NCBI GenBank assembly: GCA_024235995.1
Contig: JACKLI010000001.1
Span: 1,240,001-1,304,000, forward strand
DNA from: Burkholderiaceae bacterium
Lineage (GTDB): Bacteria > Pseudomonadota > Gammaproteobacteria > Burkholderiales > Burkholderiaceae_C
Direction: 5' to 3'
Length of the DNA stretch: 64,000 nucleotides
In this document: positions 44,031-52,534 of the stretch, piece by piece
How positions within the stretch are numbered: position 1 is the first letter of the stretch
Layout: the number at the start of each line of letters is the position of its first letter
Translations under genes and position numbers: made by a program
The notes under the pieces: generated by a model
Databases searched by the model: none
Seen by the model: only the letters and a program-made list of their open reading frames with translations
Told to the model about the DNA's origin: nothing

Positions 44031-44810
44031 ATGACATTTTTGGCGATCGACGTCGGTAACACGCGGCTGAAGTGGACGCTGTACGAGCGCCCGGCCGTGG
44101 GCACGCGCGTGCTGGCGCATGGGGTGGAGTTCCTGGAGCAGCTCGACGGCCTGGCCGACGGGGCCTGGGCGAGCCTGCCCGAGCCCACGCGCATGCTGGG
44201 CTGCATCGTGGCCGGCCCGGCCGTCAAGTACCGCGTGCAGGAGCAGATGGAGCGCTGGAGCGTGGAGCCGCGCTGGGTGGTGGCCTCGGAGGCCGAGGCG
44301 GGCCTGGTCAACGGCTACGACTTTCCGGCGCGGCTGGGCGCCGACCGCTGGGTGGCCATGGTGGGCGCGCGCCACCACATGCTGGCGCGCGGGCCGGCGC
44401 GGCCGATCCTGCTGGTGATGGTGGGCACGGCGGTGACGGTGGAGGCCATCGACGCCAGCGGGCGCTTTCTGGGCGGGCTGATCCTGCCGGGCCACGGCAT
44501 CATGCTGCGCGCGCTGGAGTCGGGCACGGCCGGGCTGCACGTGCCCACGGGCGAGGTGGTGGAGTTTCCGACCAACACCAGCGACGGCCTGACCAGCGGC
44601 GGCACCTACGCCATCGCGGGCGCCTGCGAGCGCATGTTCCGCCACCTGTTCCTGCGCTGCGGCGCCGAGCCGCTGTGCCTGATGACGGGCGGCGCGGGCT
44701 GGAAGATGATGCCTTCGATGATGCGGCCCTACGAGCTGGTCGAGAACCTGATCTTCGACGGCCTGCTGGTGATCGCGCAGGAGCGCGAGGCGCTGCACGG
44801 CGGCTATTGA
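44031..44810 (+). CDS. coaX: Type III pantothenate kinase
   Basis: A 259-aa CoaX. The family nucleotide-binding opening FLAIDVGNTRLKWTL is at the N-terminus, GADRWVAMVGAR in the middle, LLVMVGTAVTVEAID is a second phosphate motif, and GGLILPGHGIMLRAL and TGGAGWKM follow. It phosphorylates pantothenate, the first step of CoA biosynthesis. In many betaproteobacteria coaX is fused to or beside birA; here it is free-standing. ATG 44031 gives the conserved N-terminus. Its end overlaps the convergent DUF2817 gene by seven bases. Confidence 0.95.
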   Translation: MTFLAIDVGNTRLKWTLYERPAVGTRVLAHGVEFLEQLDGLADGAWASLPEPTRMLGCIVAGPAVKYRVQEQMERWSVEPRWVVASEAEAGLVNGYDFPARLGADRWVAMVGARHHMLARGPARPILLVMVGTAVTVEAIDASGRFLGGLILPGHGIMLRALESGTAGLHVPTGEVVEFPTNTSDGLTSGGTYAIAGACERMFRHLFLRCGAEPLCLMTGGAGWKMMPSMMRPYELVENLIFDGLLVIAQEREALHGGY

Positions 44811-45886
44811 AGCCCGTCCGCAGCCTGAAACAGCGCCTGCCGCGCCTGGCTGACGATCTGCCCCTTCCATGGGTCGGTGTCGGTGTAGAAGGCGCGCAGC
44901 ATGCGGGCTTTGATCTCGGCGGCGAGCAGGGGCGGCGCCTCGGGGTGCCGCGCCAGCCAGTGGTCGCCGCGCAGCGCGTCCAGCACCTCGGTGATTGGCT
45001 CGGTGCCGTACTCCAGCGCGATGCCGGTGTACTCGGCCTGCGGCGCGGCGTCGTGGATCGCCTCCCACATCAGGCCGGTCAGCAGCGGGCTGGTGGACGA
45101 GCCGTCGTAGATCGAGGTGATGTGCTCGCCCCACCAGCGGCGCGCGCGGGCCACGTCGGCGGCGCTGTCGCGCCCGGCCCAGATGCGCTCGCCCACGCCG
45201 CTGGGGCCCAGGCCGGTGTGCAGGTCGATCCAGGCCACGCGGCGTGCGCGCGCGGCGTGCTGCGCCAGCACCCGGCGCAGGGTCTGGTTGCTCCAGGTGG
45301 GCGCGCGCCCGCCGAAGAACAGGCCGTCGGCGAACTCGTGCTGCCCGCCGGAGATCGCGGCCTGCCAGGCGGCCACGCCGTGGCGGGCGATGAAGGCCTG
45401 CACGGCCTGGCGGTTGGCCTCGTCGGGCGGCCAGGTCTCGGGCAGCAGCAGGGGGTGCACCTGGCGGTAGGCCGGGTTGTCGGGCAGGGGTTGGCCGAAG
45501 TCGTGGAAGTTGCGGTTCAGGTCCACATTCTCCTGCGTCACGCGCCGCCCGTGCGAGAAGCCCCAGGGGTTGAGCGCGTGGACGTACAGCACCGCCACGC
45601 CGGCGGCGCGGGCCCTGGCGCGCCACTCGGCGTCGTGCAGGGCGAACACCTGCACGCCGCTGCCGCAGTAGCCCTCCACGCCGTGGCAGGCGCTGCTGAC
45701 GATCAGCAGGCGTTCGCTGCCGGCCTCGCCGTCGAGCGCCACGTCCATCGCGAGCTGCTCGCCGTCCTTGCCCGGCAGCGGGTGGTTGAAGGACTCGATG
45801 CGCGTGCCGGCGGTGGCCGCCGCTTCGAGGAACTTGACCCGCGCCTTGGCGTAGCTGGGCGAGAAGGCGTCCGGGATGGGGATCAC
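44804..45886 (-). CDS. DUF2817 (M14-like zinc carboxypeptidase-related) protein
   Basis: A 360-aa protein of the DUF2817 family, related to M14 zinc peptidases: SACHGVEGYCGSGV near residues 59-72 with likely His/Glu ligands, VDLNRNFHDF, and DLHTGLGP with a His in the later metal loop. It begins at GTG 45886, which overlaps the stop of the M20 hydrolase gene by four bases and is preceded by GGGAGCAACC. This coupling to an N-acyl hydrolase suggests a two-gene peptide/amide breakdown unit. The precise substrate is unknown. Its 3' end overlaps coaX. Confidence 0.85.
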   Translation of the reverse strand: MIPIPDAFSPSYAKARVKFLEAAATAGTRIESFNHPLPGKDGEQLAMDVALDGEAGSERLLIVSSACHGVEGYCGSGVQVFALHDAEWRARARAAGVAVLYVHALNPWGFSHGRRVTQENVDLNRNFHDFGQPLPDNPAYRQVHPLLLPETWPPDEANRQAVQAFIARHGVAAWQAAISGGQHEFADGLFFGGRAPTWSNQTLRRVLAQHAARARRVAWIDLHTGLGPSGVGERIWAGRDSAADVARARRWWGEHITSIYDGSSTSPLLTGLMWEAIHDAAPQAEYTGIALEYGTEPITEVLDALRGDHWLARHPEAPPLLAAEIKARMLRAFYTDTDPWKGQIVSQARQALFQAADGLQ

Positions 45887-47130
45887 TTGGTTGCTCCCGG
45901 CATGGGGCGGTCGGCGGGCGGGGTGTGGGCCAGCCAGGCCTGCGCCAGGCGTACCCAGTAGGTGGCGCCCAGCGGGATCAGCTCGTCGTTGAAGTCGTAG
46001 TGCGGATTGTGCAACGTGCAGGGCCCGGCGTCGTGGCCGCCGCCCTCGTAGCGGCCGCGGTGCGCGCCGTCGCCGTTGGCGATGAAGCAGTAGGCGCCGG
46101 GCTTGGCCTGCAGCATGTAGGCGAAATCCTCGGCGCCCATGGTGGGCTCCTGCGCCAGCGCGTGGTCGGTGCCGACGATGCCGGCCATCACCTGGCGGCA
46201 GAAGTCGGCCTCGTAGGCGGTGTTGACCGTGGGCGGGTAGTTGCGCACGAACTCGAACGCGCAGCGCGCCCCGAACGCCGCGGCCACGCCCTCGGCCACC
46301 TCCTGCATGCGCCGCTCGATCAGGTCCAGCGTCTCGTAGGTGAAGGTGCGCACCGTGCCCTGGATCTCGCAGGCGTCGGGGATGACGTTGGTGGCCTCGC
46401 CGGCGTGGATCATGGTGACCGAGACCACGGCCGCGTCCACCGGCTTCTTGTTGCGCGAGACGATGGTCTGCAAGCCCTGCACGATCTGGCAGGCGATCGG
46501 CACCGGGTCGACGCCCATGTAGGGCAGCGCGGCGTGGCCGCCCTTGCCGGTGATGGTGATCTTGAACTCGTTGCTCGACGCCATCACCGGCCCGGGCGAG
46601 ACGGCGAAATGGCCGACCGCCATGCCCGGCCAGTTGTGCATGCCGAACACCGCCTCCATCGGGAACTGCTGGAACAGCCCGTCCTTGATCATCTCGCGCG
46701 CGCCGCCGCCGCCTTCCTCGGCCGGCTGGAAGATCAGGTACACCGTGCCGTCGAAGTCGCGGTGCTGGGCCAGGTGCTGCGCCGCGGCCAGCAGCATGGC
46801 GGTGTGGCCGTCGTGGCCGCAGGCGTGCATCTTGCCCTTGTGCGTGCTGGCGTGGGCGAAGGTGTTGAACTCGGTCATGGGCAGCGCGTCCATGTCGGCG
46901 CGCAGGCCGATGGCGCGGCCGCTCTTGCCGCCGTCGCGCCCGTGCACGATGCCGACCACGCCGGTGGTGCCCAGGCCGCGGTGGATCGGTAGGCCCCACT
47001 CGGCCAGCTTGGCCGCCACCAGGTCGGCCGTGCGCACTTCCTCGAAGCACAGCTCAGGATGGGCATGGATGTCGCGCCGCAGTTGGGTGATGCTTGCTGC
47101 CTGCGCCAGGATGGGTTCGATGAGGTTCAT
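45883..47130 (-). CDS. M20-family amidohydrolase (hippurate hydrolase-like)
   Basis: A 415-aa di-zinc amidohydrolase: DIHAHPELCFEE near 20-31, ACGHDGHTAM with Cys104/His106, FQPAEEGGGG as the next metal/catalytic Glu region, NWPGMAVGHFAV, and MGAEDFAYML near the end. This is the IAA-amino acid/hippurate/N-acyl-amino-acid hydrolase group. Translation is coupled to the downstream DUF2817 gene. It is divergent from the aminopeptidase gene, with 55 bp between starts. The exact acyl-amino-acid is not predictable from sequence. Confidence 0.9.
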   Translation of the reverse strand: MNLIEPILAQAASITQLRRDIHAHPELCFEEVRTADLVAAKLAEWGLPIHRGLGTTGVVGIVHGRDGGKSGRAIGLRADMDALPMTEFNTFAHASTHKGKMHACGHDGHTAMLLAAAQHLAQHRDFDGTVYLIFQPAEEGGGGAREMIKDGLFQQFPMEAVFGMHNWPGMAVGHFAVSPGPVMASSNEFKITITGKGGHAALPYMGVDPVPIACQIVQGLQTIVSRNKKPVDAAVVSVTMIHAGEATNVIPDACEIQGTVRTFTYETLDLIERRMQEVAEGVAAAFGARCAFEFVRNYPPTVNTAYEADFCRQVMAGIVGTDHALAQEPTMGAEDFAYMLQAKPGAYCFIANGDGAHRGRYEGGGHDAGPCTLHNPHYDFNDELIPLGATYWVRLAQAWLAHTPPADRPMPGATK

Positions 47131-47185
47131 GGCGGCAGTCTAGCGGCCCGCCAAGGCTTTTGCACGCCAGGGCGGCTTGTGGACA

Positions 47186-48310
47186 ATGGCGCTGCTCATG
47201 ACGGCTCCTGCTTTCGTTCGCTGGCTTGCCCGCTGGCGCCTGTTGCCGCTGCTGCTGTCGGCTGCGCTGCTGGCCGGCTGCGGCACCGCCGGCTACTACG
47301 CCCAGGCCATCGGCGGGCAGCTGGCGCTGATGCAGGCCGCGCGCCCCATCGACGACTGGCTGCGCGACCCCGCCACGCCCGCGCCCCTGAAGGCGCGGCT
47401 GGCCCTGGCGCAGCAGCTGCGCGACTACGCCGTGACCGCGCTGGACCTGCCCGACAACGGCAGCTACCGGCGCTACGCCGACATCCACCGCCCGGCCGTG
47501 GTGTGGAACGTGGCGGCCGCGCCGGTGGACTCGCTCACGCTCAAGCGCTGGTGCTTCGCCTTCGTCGGCTGCGTGGGCTATCGCGGCTACTTCGACCCGG
47601 CCGAGGCGCAGGCGCTGGGCCGGCAGCTGCGCGCGCAGGACGGGCTGGAGGTGACGGTGTACGGCGTGCCCATGTATTCCACGCTGGGCTGGCTCAACTG
47701 GCTGGGGGGCGACCCGCTGCTGTCCACCGTCATCCACGATTCGGATGCGGCGCTGGCGCGCATCGTGTTCCACGAGCTGGCGCACCAGAGGCTGTACGTG
47801 GCCGGCGACACCGCCTTCAACGAGTCCTACGCCACGGCCGTGGCCAGCCTGGGCGCGGCGCGCTGGCTGGCGCGGCACGCCGACGCCGCGGCCCGGCGCG
47901 CCGACGAGCTGGCGCAGCAGCGCCAGCGGGACTTTCGCCAGCTCACCCACGCCACGCGCGCCGAGCTGAGCGCGATTTATGAGCAAAAAAGCGATCCAGC
48001 CCGCACGGAGCAAGCGCTGCTAGCTATGAAATCAGAAGCTATGCAGCGCTTTCGCGCGCGCTACCAGGCGCTCAAGGCGCGTTGGGCCGCGGCCGGCACG
48101 CCCTTCGACGGCTACGACCGCTGGGTGGTCCAGGCCAACAACGCCGCCTTTGCGCTGCAGGCCGCCTACGACGGCTGGGTGCCCGCCTTCGAGGCGCTGT
48201 TTGCGCGCGAGGACGGCGACTGGCCGCGCTTTTACGCGGCGGTGCGCACGCTGGGCGAGCTGCCCCGCGACGAGCGCGACGCGCGCCTGCGGGCGCTGGC
48301 CGGCGGCTGA
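47186..48310 (+). CDS. Predicted zinc aminopeptidase lipoprotein (COG4324-like)
   Basis: A 374-aa lipoprotein with lipobox LLAGC (Cys32) then GTAGYYAQAIGGQL. The zinc site HELAHQ is at 196-201, with NESYATAVA near 213 as the probable third-ligand Glu. The family is annotated as predicted aminopeptidases; activity is unproven for most. An interspersed repeat inserts EQKSDPARTEQALLAMKSEAM around residues 267-287, in a helical region. The start is uncertain: GTG 47177, ATG 47186 and ATG 47198 are all in frame. Its divergence from the M20/DUF2817 pair puts three peptidase-type genes together. Confidence 0.82.
   Translation: MALLMTAPAFVRWLARWRLLPLLLSAALLAGCGTAGYYAQAIGGQLALMQAARPIDDWLRDPATPAPLKARLALAQQLRDYAVTALDLPDNGSYRRYADIHRPAVVWNVAAAPVDSLTLKRWCFAFVGCVGYRGYFDPAEAQALGRQLRAQDGLEVTVYGVPMYSTLGWLNWLGGDPLLSTVIHDSDAALARIVFHELAHQRLYVAGDTAFNESYATAVASLGAARWLARHADAAARRADELAQQRQRDFRQLTHATRAELSAIYEQKSDPARTEQALLAMKSEAMQRFRARYQALKARWAAAGTPFDGYDRWVVQANNAAFALQAAYDGWVPAFEALFAREDGDWPRFYAAVRTLGELPRDERDARLRALAGG
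47984..48042 (+). repeat. Interspersed repeat copy G (inside aminopeptidase gene)
   Basis: AAAAAAGCGATCCAGCCCGCACGGAGCAAGCGC then GCTAGCTATGAAATCAGAAGC is a good copy. It is translated in frame as DPARTEQALLAMKSEA, in the same frame as copy A (ARTEHARDAINSEA). Confidence 0.65.
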
Positions 48311-48338
48311 GGCCGCATGCCCGGTTGGTTGGGCTGGC

Positions 48339-49589
48339 ATGATCACGTCAATGCACCACATCCGCAAAAACCTCGACCTGGAGTTATTGCGCGCGGTAGC
48401 GATCTTGATGACCATTGCGCAGCACGCCGAGGTGCTGGTGTTTTGGCCGAGCAGCCTGCAGGAGCGTCTGCGTGTGTCCTTGGGGCTGTGGGCGGGAGTG
48501 GATCTGTTCTTCTGCATTTCGGGCTACATCATCACGCGCACGTTTTTGGCCAGCGCGCAATCGAACGCGCTGGCGTGGCCGGTTGGCGCGCGCTGGCCGA
48601 TTGCGGTTGAGTTCTGGATCAAGCGGGTGTGGCGGCTGTGGCCGGCGGCATGGTGCTGGAGCGCGGTGGCGGTTCTGTGCGCACTGTGGTTCAACACCTC
48701 CGGGTTGTTTGGCCAACCCGGGCGCATGGCGCGGGACGCGCTGGCGGCGATCTTTCAGGTGGCCAATGTGCATTGGGCGGGGTGCTATCACAGCGACCTG
48801 TCGAGTTGCAATTTTGTTGATCAGGCGCGCGTGAACCTGCTGTTTCCGACCGGCTGGGCCTTGGTGGTGTACTGGTCGCTGTCGCTGGAAGAGCAGTTCT
48901 ATCTGGTGACGCCCTTGCTGATGCTGCTGGTGCCGCGGCGCCATCTCGTGCTGCTGCTGGCCCTGGTTTGGCTGTGCCTGGTGCCGTGGAGCCGACCGCC
49001 CCTGGGGGTGGCCTGGTTTTTCCGCGTGGATGCCCTGGCCGTGGGGGTGCTCCTTGCGTTCTGGAGCCTGCGCGCGGTTGATGCAAGCCAACGCGCCCCG
49101 ACCGCCCCGGCATCCATGCCGGTTCACCAGCGCGCAGCCCTGCAGGTTCTGAGTCTGCTGGCGATGGCCGTGCTGGCCTGGTTGGGCGCGCCCAGCCGTG
49201 CGGCGTGGCCAGGACTGGTCAGCGCGCTGTCCCTGATCGCGGGGTTTCTGGTGTGGATGGCCAGCCTGGATCGCCGGCTCCTGATGCCCACCGGCGTGCT
49301 GGGCGGCGTCCTGACCTGGCTGGGCGCCCGTTCGTACAGCATGTACTTGACGCACATGCTGGCGTACCTGGGCACGCGCGAGCTCTGGCATCGCCTGGGC
49401 GCAGCGCCCGAGGCGCATATGGCCTTGTATGGGGCGTGCGCCCTCGTTTTGTTGCTGGGTCTGGCCGAACTTGGCTACCGGCTGGTTGAGCAGCCGGCGC
49501 GGCGCAAGGGCTATCGACTGGCGGCCCGGTATCGGGCAAGCCGCGTGTCAGGGCAGGGCGTCGATCGCTCCGATGCATCGGCGTCCTAG
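48339..49589 (+). CDS. Acyltransferase family 3 (OafA/YrhL-like) membrane protein
   Basis: A 416-aa polytopic acyltransferase. It opens with LDLELLRAVAILMTIAQHAEV, followed by LWAGVDLFFCISGYIITRTF, the FWIKRVWRLWPA motif and SYSMYLTHMLAYLG near the C-terminus, with about ten hydrophobic segments. The family transfers acetyl or other acyl groups to surface glycans. It lies outside the polysaccharide island, beside peptidase genes, so its acceptor is unknown. ATG 48339 is chosen; ATG 48351 is a close alternative. The base composition is visibly less GC-rich than its neighbours. Confidence 0.87.
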   Translation: MITSMHHIRKNLDLELLRAVAILMTIAQHAEVLVFWPSSLQERLRVSLGLWAGVDLFFCISGYIITRTFLASAQSNALAWPVGARWPIAVEFWIKRVWRLWPAAWCWSAVAVLCALWFNTSGLFGQPGRMARDALAAIFQVANVHWAGCYHSDLSSCNFVDQARVNLLFPTGWALVVYWSLSLEEQFYLVTPLLMLLVPRRHLVLLLALVWLCLVPWSRPPLGVAWFFRVDALAVGVLLAFWSLRAVDASQRAPTAPASMPVHQRAALQVLSLLAMAVLAWLGAPSRAAWPGLVSALSLIAGFLVWMASLDRRLLMPTGVLGGVLTWLGARSYSMYLTHMLAYLGTRELWHRLGAAPEAHMALYGACALVLLLGLAELGYRLVEQPARRKGYRLAARYRASRVSGQGVDRSDASAS

Positions 49590-49603
49590 CCGGACCCTCT
49601 GGG

Positions 49604-49858
49604 TCAGCGCAGCGCGTCGATTAGCTCGATGTATTGGCTCTTGGCTTCGTCCGTGCTGGTGCCTTCGAGCTTCTTCCAGGCGTCCCACTTGGCGCGCGCC
49701 ACGATGTCGGCAAAACCGGGTTTTGCCTCTTCGTTGTCGCCTTCGGTGGCCTGTTTGTAGAGTGAGTAAATCTTCAGCAGGGTCGGGTTGTCGGGCCGTT
49801 GGCTCAGGGTTTTGGAACGCGCGACGGCGTCGGTGAAGCGGGTGTTCAGCTCGGACAT
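49604..49858 (-). CDS. Acyl-CoA-binding protein (ACBP)
   Basis: An 84-aa (from ATG 49858) four-helix ACBP: LNTRFTDAVARSKTL, LLKIYSLYKQATEGDN with the conserved Tyr/Lys pair, and AKWDAWKKLEGTSTDEAKSQY (partial quote). It binds medium- to long-chain acyl-CoA in the cytoplasm. A TTG at 49876 would add six residues. ACBP is scarce in bacteria but occurs in some proteobacteria. It lies downstream of the TetR/DUF3108/phasin genes on the same strand, with a 66-bp gap, and may share their transcript. It fits the window's acyl-CoA theme. Confidence 0.9.
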   Translation of the reverse strand: MSELNTRFTDAVARSKTLSQRPDNPTLLKIYSLYKQATEGDNEEAKPGFADIVARAKWDAWKKLEGTSTDEAKSQYIELIDALR

Positions 49859-49924
49859 GGTGGCTTGGTCAAACAACAGGAGGGTGATCGTGATGGGGGA
49901 TGGGCCGGCGCTGCGCGCGCAAGG

Positions 49925-50614
49925 TCAGCCCGGCTCTGGTGGCGCGCTGTAGGCTTGCAACAGCGTGTTCAGGTGCTTGCGCTGTGGCGCATCCAGGTGT
50001 GGAAGCAGCAGGCCCATCACATGGTAGGCGCCGCGCATCAGTGCGTCTTGCGCGTTGTTGGGCTCCATGGCGCTGCGCGGCCGCAGCACGTACTCGTAGC
50101 TTAGCCAGTAGGTCAGCACCACCACCATGCTGGCGGCGATGGCATCCTGTCGGCGTTCGGCGTCGATCGCCGACGGGGGTTCGGCGGCAGGGGCATCGGT
50201 GGCGCGCAAATGATCCAGCACCCCCCGCAGTGCGCTCTTCTTGCGCATCAACAGCGCCGGGAAGTGGGTTTCCAGATGACGGTTGCGCGACAGCAGGTGG
50301 TTGAGGTCGCGATAGAAGAAGCGGTACTGCCAGATCAGCTCGAACAGCGAATGCAGCAGGAACCAGGCATCCTCGACATCGCGCACATCGTTGGCCGCGG
50401 CCAGCAGCTCGGTCAGGGTCCGGGCGTACTGGTCAAACAGGGTGTTGATCAACTCGTCCTTGGACGGATAGTGGTAGTACAGGTTGCCCGGGCTGATGCG
50501 CAACTCGCCAGCGATCATCGAGGTGGATGTGTTGGGCTCGCCAAAGCGGTTGAACAGCTCCAGCGAGGTGCTCAGGATCCGCTCGGCGGTGCGGCGAGGC
50601 GCTTTGCGGATCAT
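49925..50614 (-). CDS. TetR-family transcriptional regulator
   Basis: A 229-aa regulator with N-terminal helix-turn-helix AERILSTSLELFNRFGEPNTSTSMIAGELRISPGNLYYHYPSK (partly quoted, residues about 10-53). The SPGNLYYHY recognition-helix signature is typical of a FadR/AcrR-like subgroup. The C-terminal ligand domain is rich in hydrophobic and aromatic residues (YRFFYRDLNHLL), fitting an acyl ligand. The start overlaps the DUF3108 stop (ATGA), so it is coupled to it. It probably controls the phasin/DUF3108 operon or fatty-acid genes; the target is unknown. Confidence 0.88.
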   Translation of the reverse strand: MIRKAPRRTAERILSTSLELFNRFGEPNTSTSMIAGELRISPGNLYYHYPSKDELINTLFDQYARTLTELLAAANDVRDVEDAWFLLHSLFELIWQYRFFYRDLNHLLSRNRHLETHFPALLMRKKSALRGVLDHLRATDAPAAEPPSAIDAERRQDAIAASMVVVLTYWLSYEYVLRPRSAMEPNNAQDALMRGAYHVMGLLLPHLDAPQRKHLNTLLQAYSAPPEPG

Positions 50615-51873
50615 GGCGGGGAGGTGGGCGTGCCGAGGGCGGGCGCCGTGCTGTTCGTGGGGGTGGGCTGCGAGTAGGCTCGCGCCAGGTTGTATTCGAC
50701 GTGGTCGCCGGTGGGTTCGGTGACGCGCAGGCGCACCGGCAGGTAGTCCAGCGTGGGGCCGAGCCAGACTTCGATGCGGGCGTCCCGTTGGTCGTGCGGT
50801 GCGTGCACCAGCCGGATCGTCGGCACCGTCTGATCGCCCAAGGCCGGCAGGTCTTCATTGGGTTCGACCACAAAACTCCACAGCCCGGCGCCACGCAGGT
50901 GGGCCGCCGGCAGTTCGATGGTGCTGCCCACCGGATAGCGTGCCGGATCGCCCCCCAGCAAGGCACCCAGTTGAAACAGCACGCTCAGTCGATCGACCGC
51001 ACCCGGCACCAGCGGGGCGTGGGCGCCCGCCGCGCTGAACCATACCTGTCGCGTGTTGTAGTCAAAGCCAATTTCCTGGGCATCGGGCGTGCGCGATTCG
51101 GCGCGCACCGGCACCAGCCCCTGCGGTGCGATCAGGCCGATGGTGCTGCGGGTTTGCTCGCCCACCTTGGGGTTGTAGAACCCCCATCGGATTTCGTACC
51201 ACTGGCCATCCTGGCGCCACCGGACCGGGGTTGGCACGGTAAATTCCTGGCCGTCGATGGTGCCCGCGGCCTGATAACTCAAGACGGCGGCACGCGCCAG
51301 CCGGATCGGTGCGTCCCCCATGTCCTGCGCGAGCTTCAGTGCCGGCGCCGCTTCGCTGCTCGACAGCGGCGGCTGAATCGGCATGGGCGCGATCGCGCCG
51401 CCAAAGTCTCCCACGGGTTTGGGGGTCAGCAGGCTGACTGCGGCATCGACGCTGCCGCGAGAGGTTGCGGGTGTGCGAGGTGACTCGGCGGCGGAGGTTG
51501 AGGGGGGCGTCGGGGCTTGGGGGGGCTGTGCGGGATGGGACTTGGCTGGCCGGGGCTTCGGCTTGGGCTCAGCGGGCTTGTCCGGCTGTGGCAGGGGCGT
51601 TGGCGGCGCCACGGGCTGAGGCTCGACCGAGGGCGCCGGCGCTGGTGGGGCGATCAGGCGGGTGACGAAGGTGCCAGCGTCCTGTCCGGCCAGTGGGGTT
51701 TGGCGCAGGTGGGGCAAGCCCAGCACCAGCAGCGCGTGGATGGCCACCACCAGCACGGTGGTGCCCGCCAACTGGCGCCGATACGGAGTCGGAACGGGAG
51801 CGAGGGCGGGGGCGTGGTTCAAGACAGACTGTGAAAAGCAGGAAGGTCGGAATGTTCGGGGGGGCGCACTCAC
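50611..51873 (-). CDS. DUF3108 domain protein with TonB-like membrane anchor and Pro-rich linker
   Basis: A 420-aa protein. An N-terminal hydrophobic helix TTVLVVAIHALLVLGLPHL lies near 33-51, then a long Pro/Lys/Ala linker (residues about 75-135, similar to TonB spacers), and a C-terminal DUF3108 beta-rich domain (residues about 195-400: YQAAGTIDGQEF, WYEIRWGFYNPK, GFDYNTRQVWFS). It is periplasmic or anchored. The function of DUF3108 is unknown. Both ends overlap neighbouring genes by four bases: the phasin upstream and the TetR gene downstream. Confidence 0.83.
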   Translation of the reverse strand: MSAPPRTFRPSCFSQSVLNHAPALAPVPTPYRRQLAGTTVLVVAIHALLVLGLPHLRQTPLAGQDAGTFVTRLIAPPAPAPSVEPQPVAPPTPLPQPDKPAEPKPKPRPAKSHPAQPPQAPTPPSTSAAESPRTPATSRGSVDAAVSLLTPKPVGDFGGAIAPMPIQPPLSSSEAAPALKLAQDMGDAPIRLARAAVLSYQAAGTIDGQEFTVPTPVRWRQDGQWYEIRWGFYNPKVGEQTRSTIGLIAPQGLVPVRAESRTPDAQEIGFDYNTRQVWFSAAGAHAPLVPGAVDRLSVLFQLGALLGGDPARYPVGSTIELPAAHLRGAGLWSFVVEPNEDLPALGDQTVPTIRLVHAPHDQRDARIEVWLGPTLDYLPVRLRVTEPTGDHVEYNLARAYSQPTPTNSTAPALGTPTSPP

Positions 51874-52379
51874 GTGGACTTGCCAGCCCCTTTGCGCCGC
51901 GCGCTGCCAGTCGGCGTTGGTGCCGCCGGCTCGGCGGGCGCGGCGCCCTGTGCGTGCGCGAGCGCGCGCTCCAGCGTGGTGACGCGTGTTTTCAGGTCGG
52001 CGATTTCAAACGCCGACGGCATGCCCAGGCTGGCCAGCGCGCGCGCCACCCGGCCTTCGAAGATGCCGCCCAGCCGGTCCCAGGCGCCCATGCCTCCTGT
52101 CGCGCCGGCGGTCAGGCTGTCCATGTGCTGCGCCGCTTCGGCCCACTGTTCCTTGGCCAGGGCCTGCGTGCGCGCCTGCATTTCGAGGCCCTGCTGCACC
52201 AGGGCCTCGAACGCCTTGGCGCCCTCGGCCTGGGCATTGGCCTGAGCGCTGGCGAGCGCCCCCAGCCCGGCCAGCCAGATGTTGTGCGCGGGGGTATTCA
52301 GACCGTCTTGCGGTGCTTGGGGAGCCGTTTCCGGTGCGTGGGTCGGACGGGCAGCGGTTTTGTCGGGTTTGGTGGCCAT
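51870..52379 (-). CDS. Phasin / PHA granule-associated protein (PhaF/PhaI-like)
   Basis: A 169-aa protein beginning MATKPDKTAARPT. The amphipathic core NIWLAGLGALASAQANAQAEG and FEALVQQGLEMQARTQ is followed by a coiled-coil-like FEIADLKTRVTTLERAL and a Lys/Ala-rich tail (GSARRKGAGKST). These are the features of poly(hydroxyalkanoate) granule-associated (PF05597-type) proteins. It would coat storage granules or bind acyl polymers. It is divergent from rmlB and is the first gene of a three-gene, ATGA-coupled set. Confidence 0.85.
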   Translation of the reverse strand: MATKPDKTAARPTHAPETAPQAPQDGLNTPAHNIWLAGLGALASAQANAQAEGAKAFEALVQQGLEMQARTQALAKEQWAEAAQHMDSLTAGATGGMGAWDRLGGIFEGRVARALASLGMPSAFEIADLKTRVTTLERALAHAQGAAPAEPAAPTPTGSARRKGAGKST

Positions 52380-52534
52380 GGCGGGGGTTCTGGGTGGGCG
52401 GAAATCATCCTAGCCCGCACTGTAGCCTTTTCGAGGCAGGGCAAGCCACATGAAATAATGCCGAATTTCGTGCCATCGCAGCAGGTTGCGCATTGCATCA
52501 AGCCCTGCGGCACCATGGCTTGAGGGGCAGCAAC

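Noticed and set aside
44804..47050. Apparent 748-aa fusion of an N-terminal extension to the DUF2817 protein
   Set aside because: The N-terminal 388 codons are an out-of-frame reading of the M20 hydrolase gene; GTG 45886 with a ribosome-binding site is the proper start.
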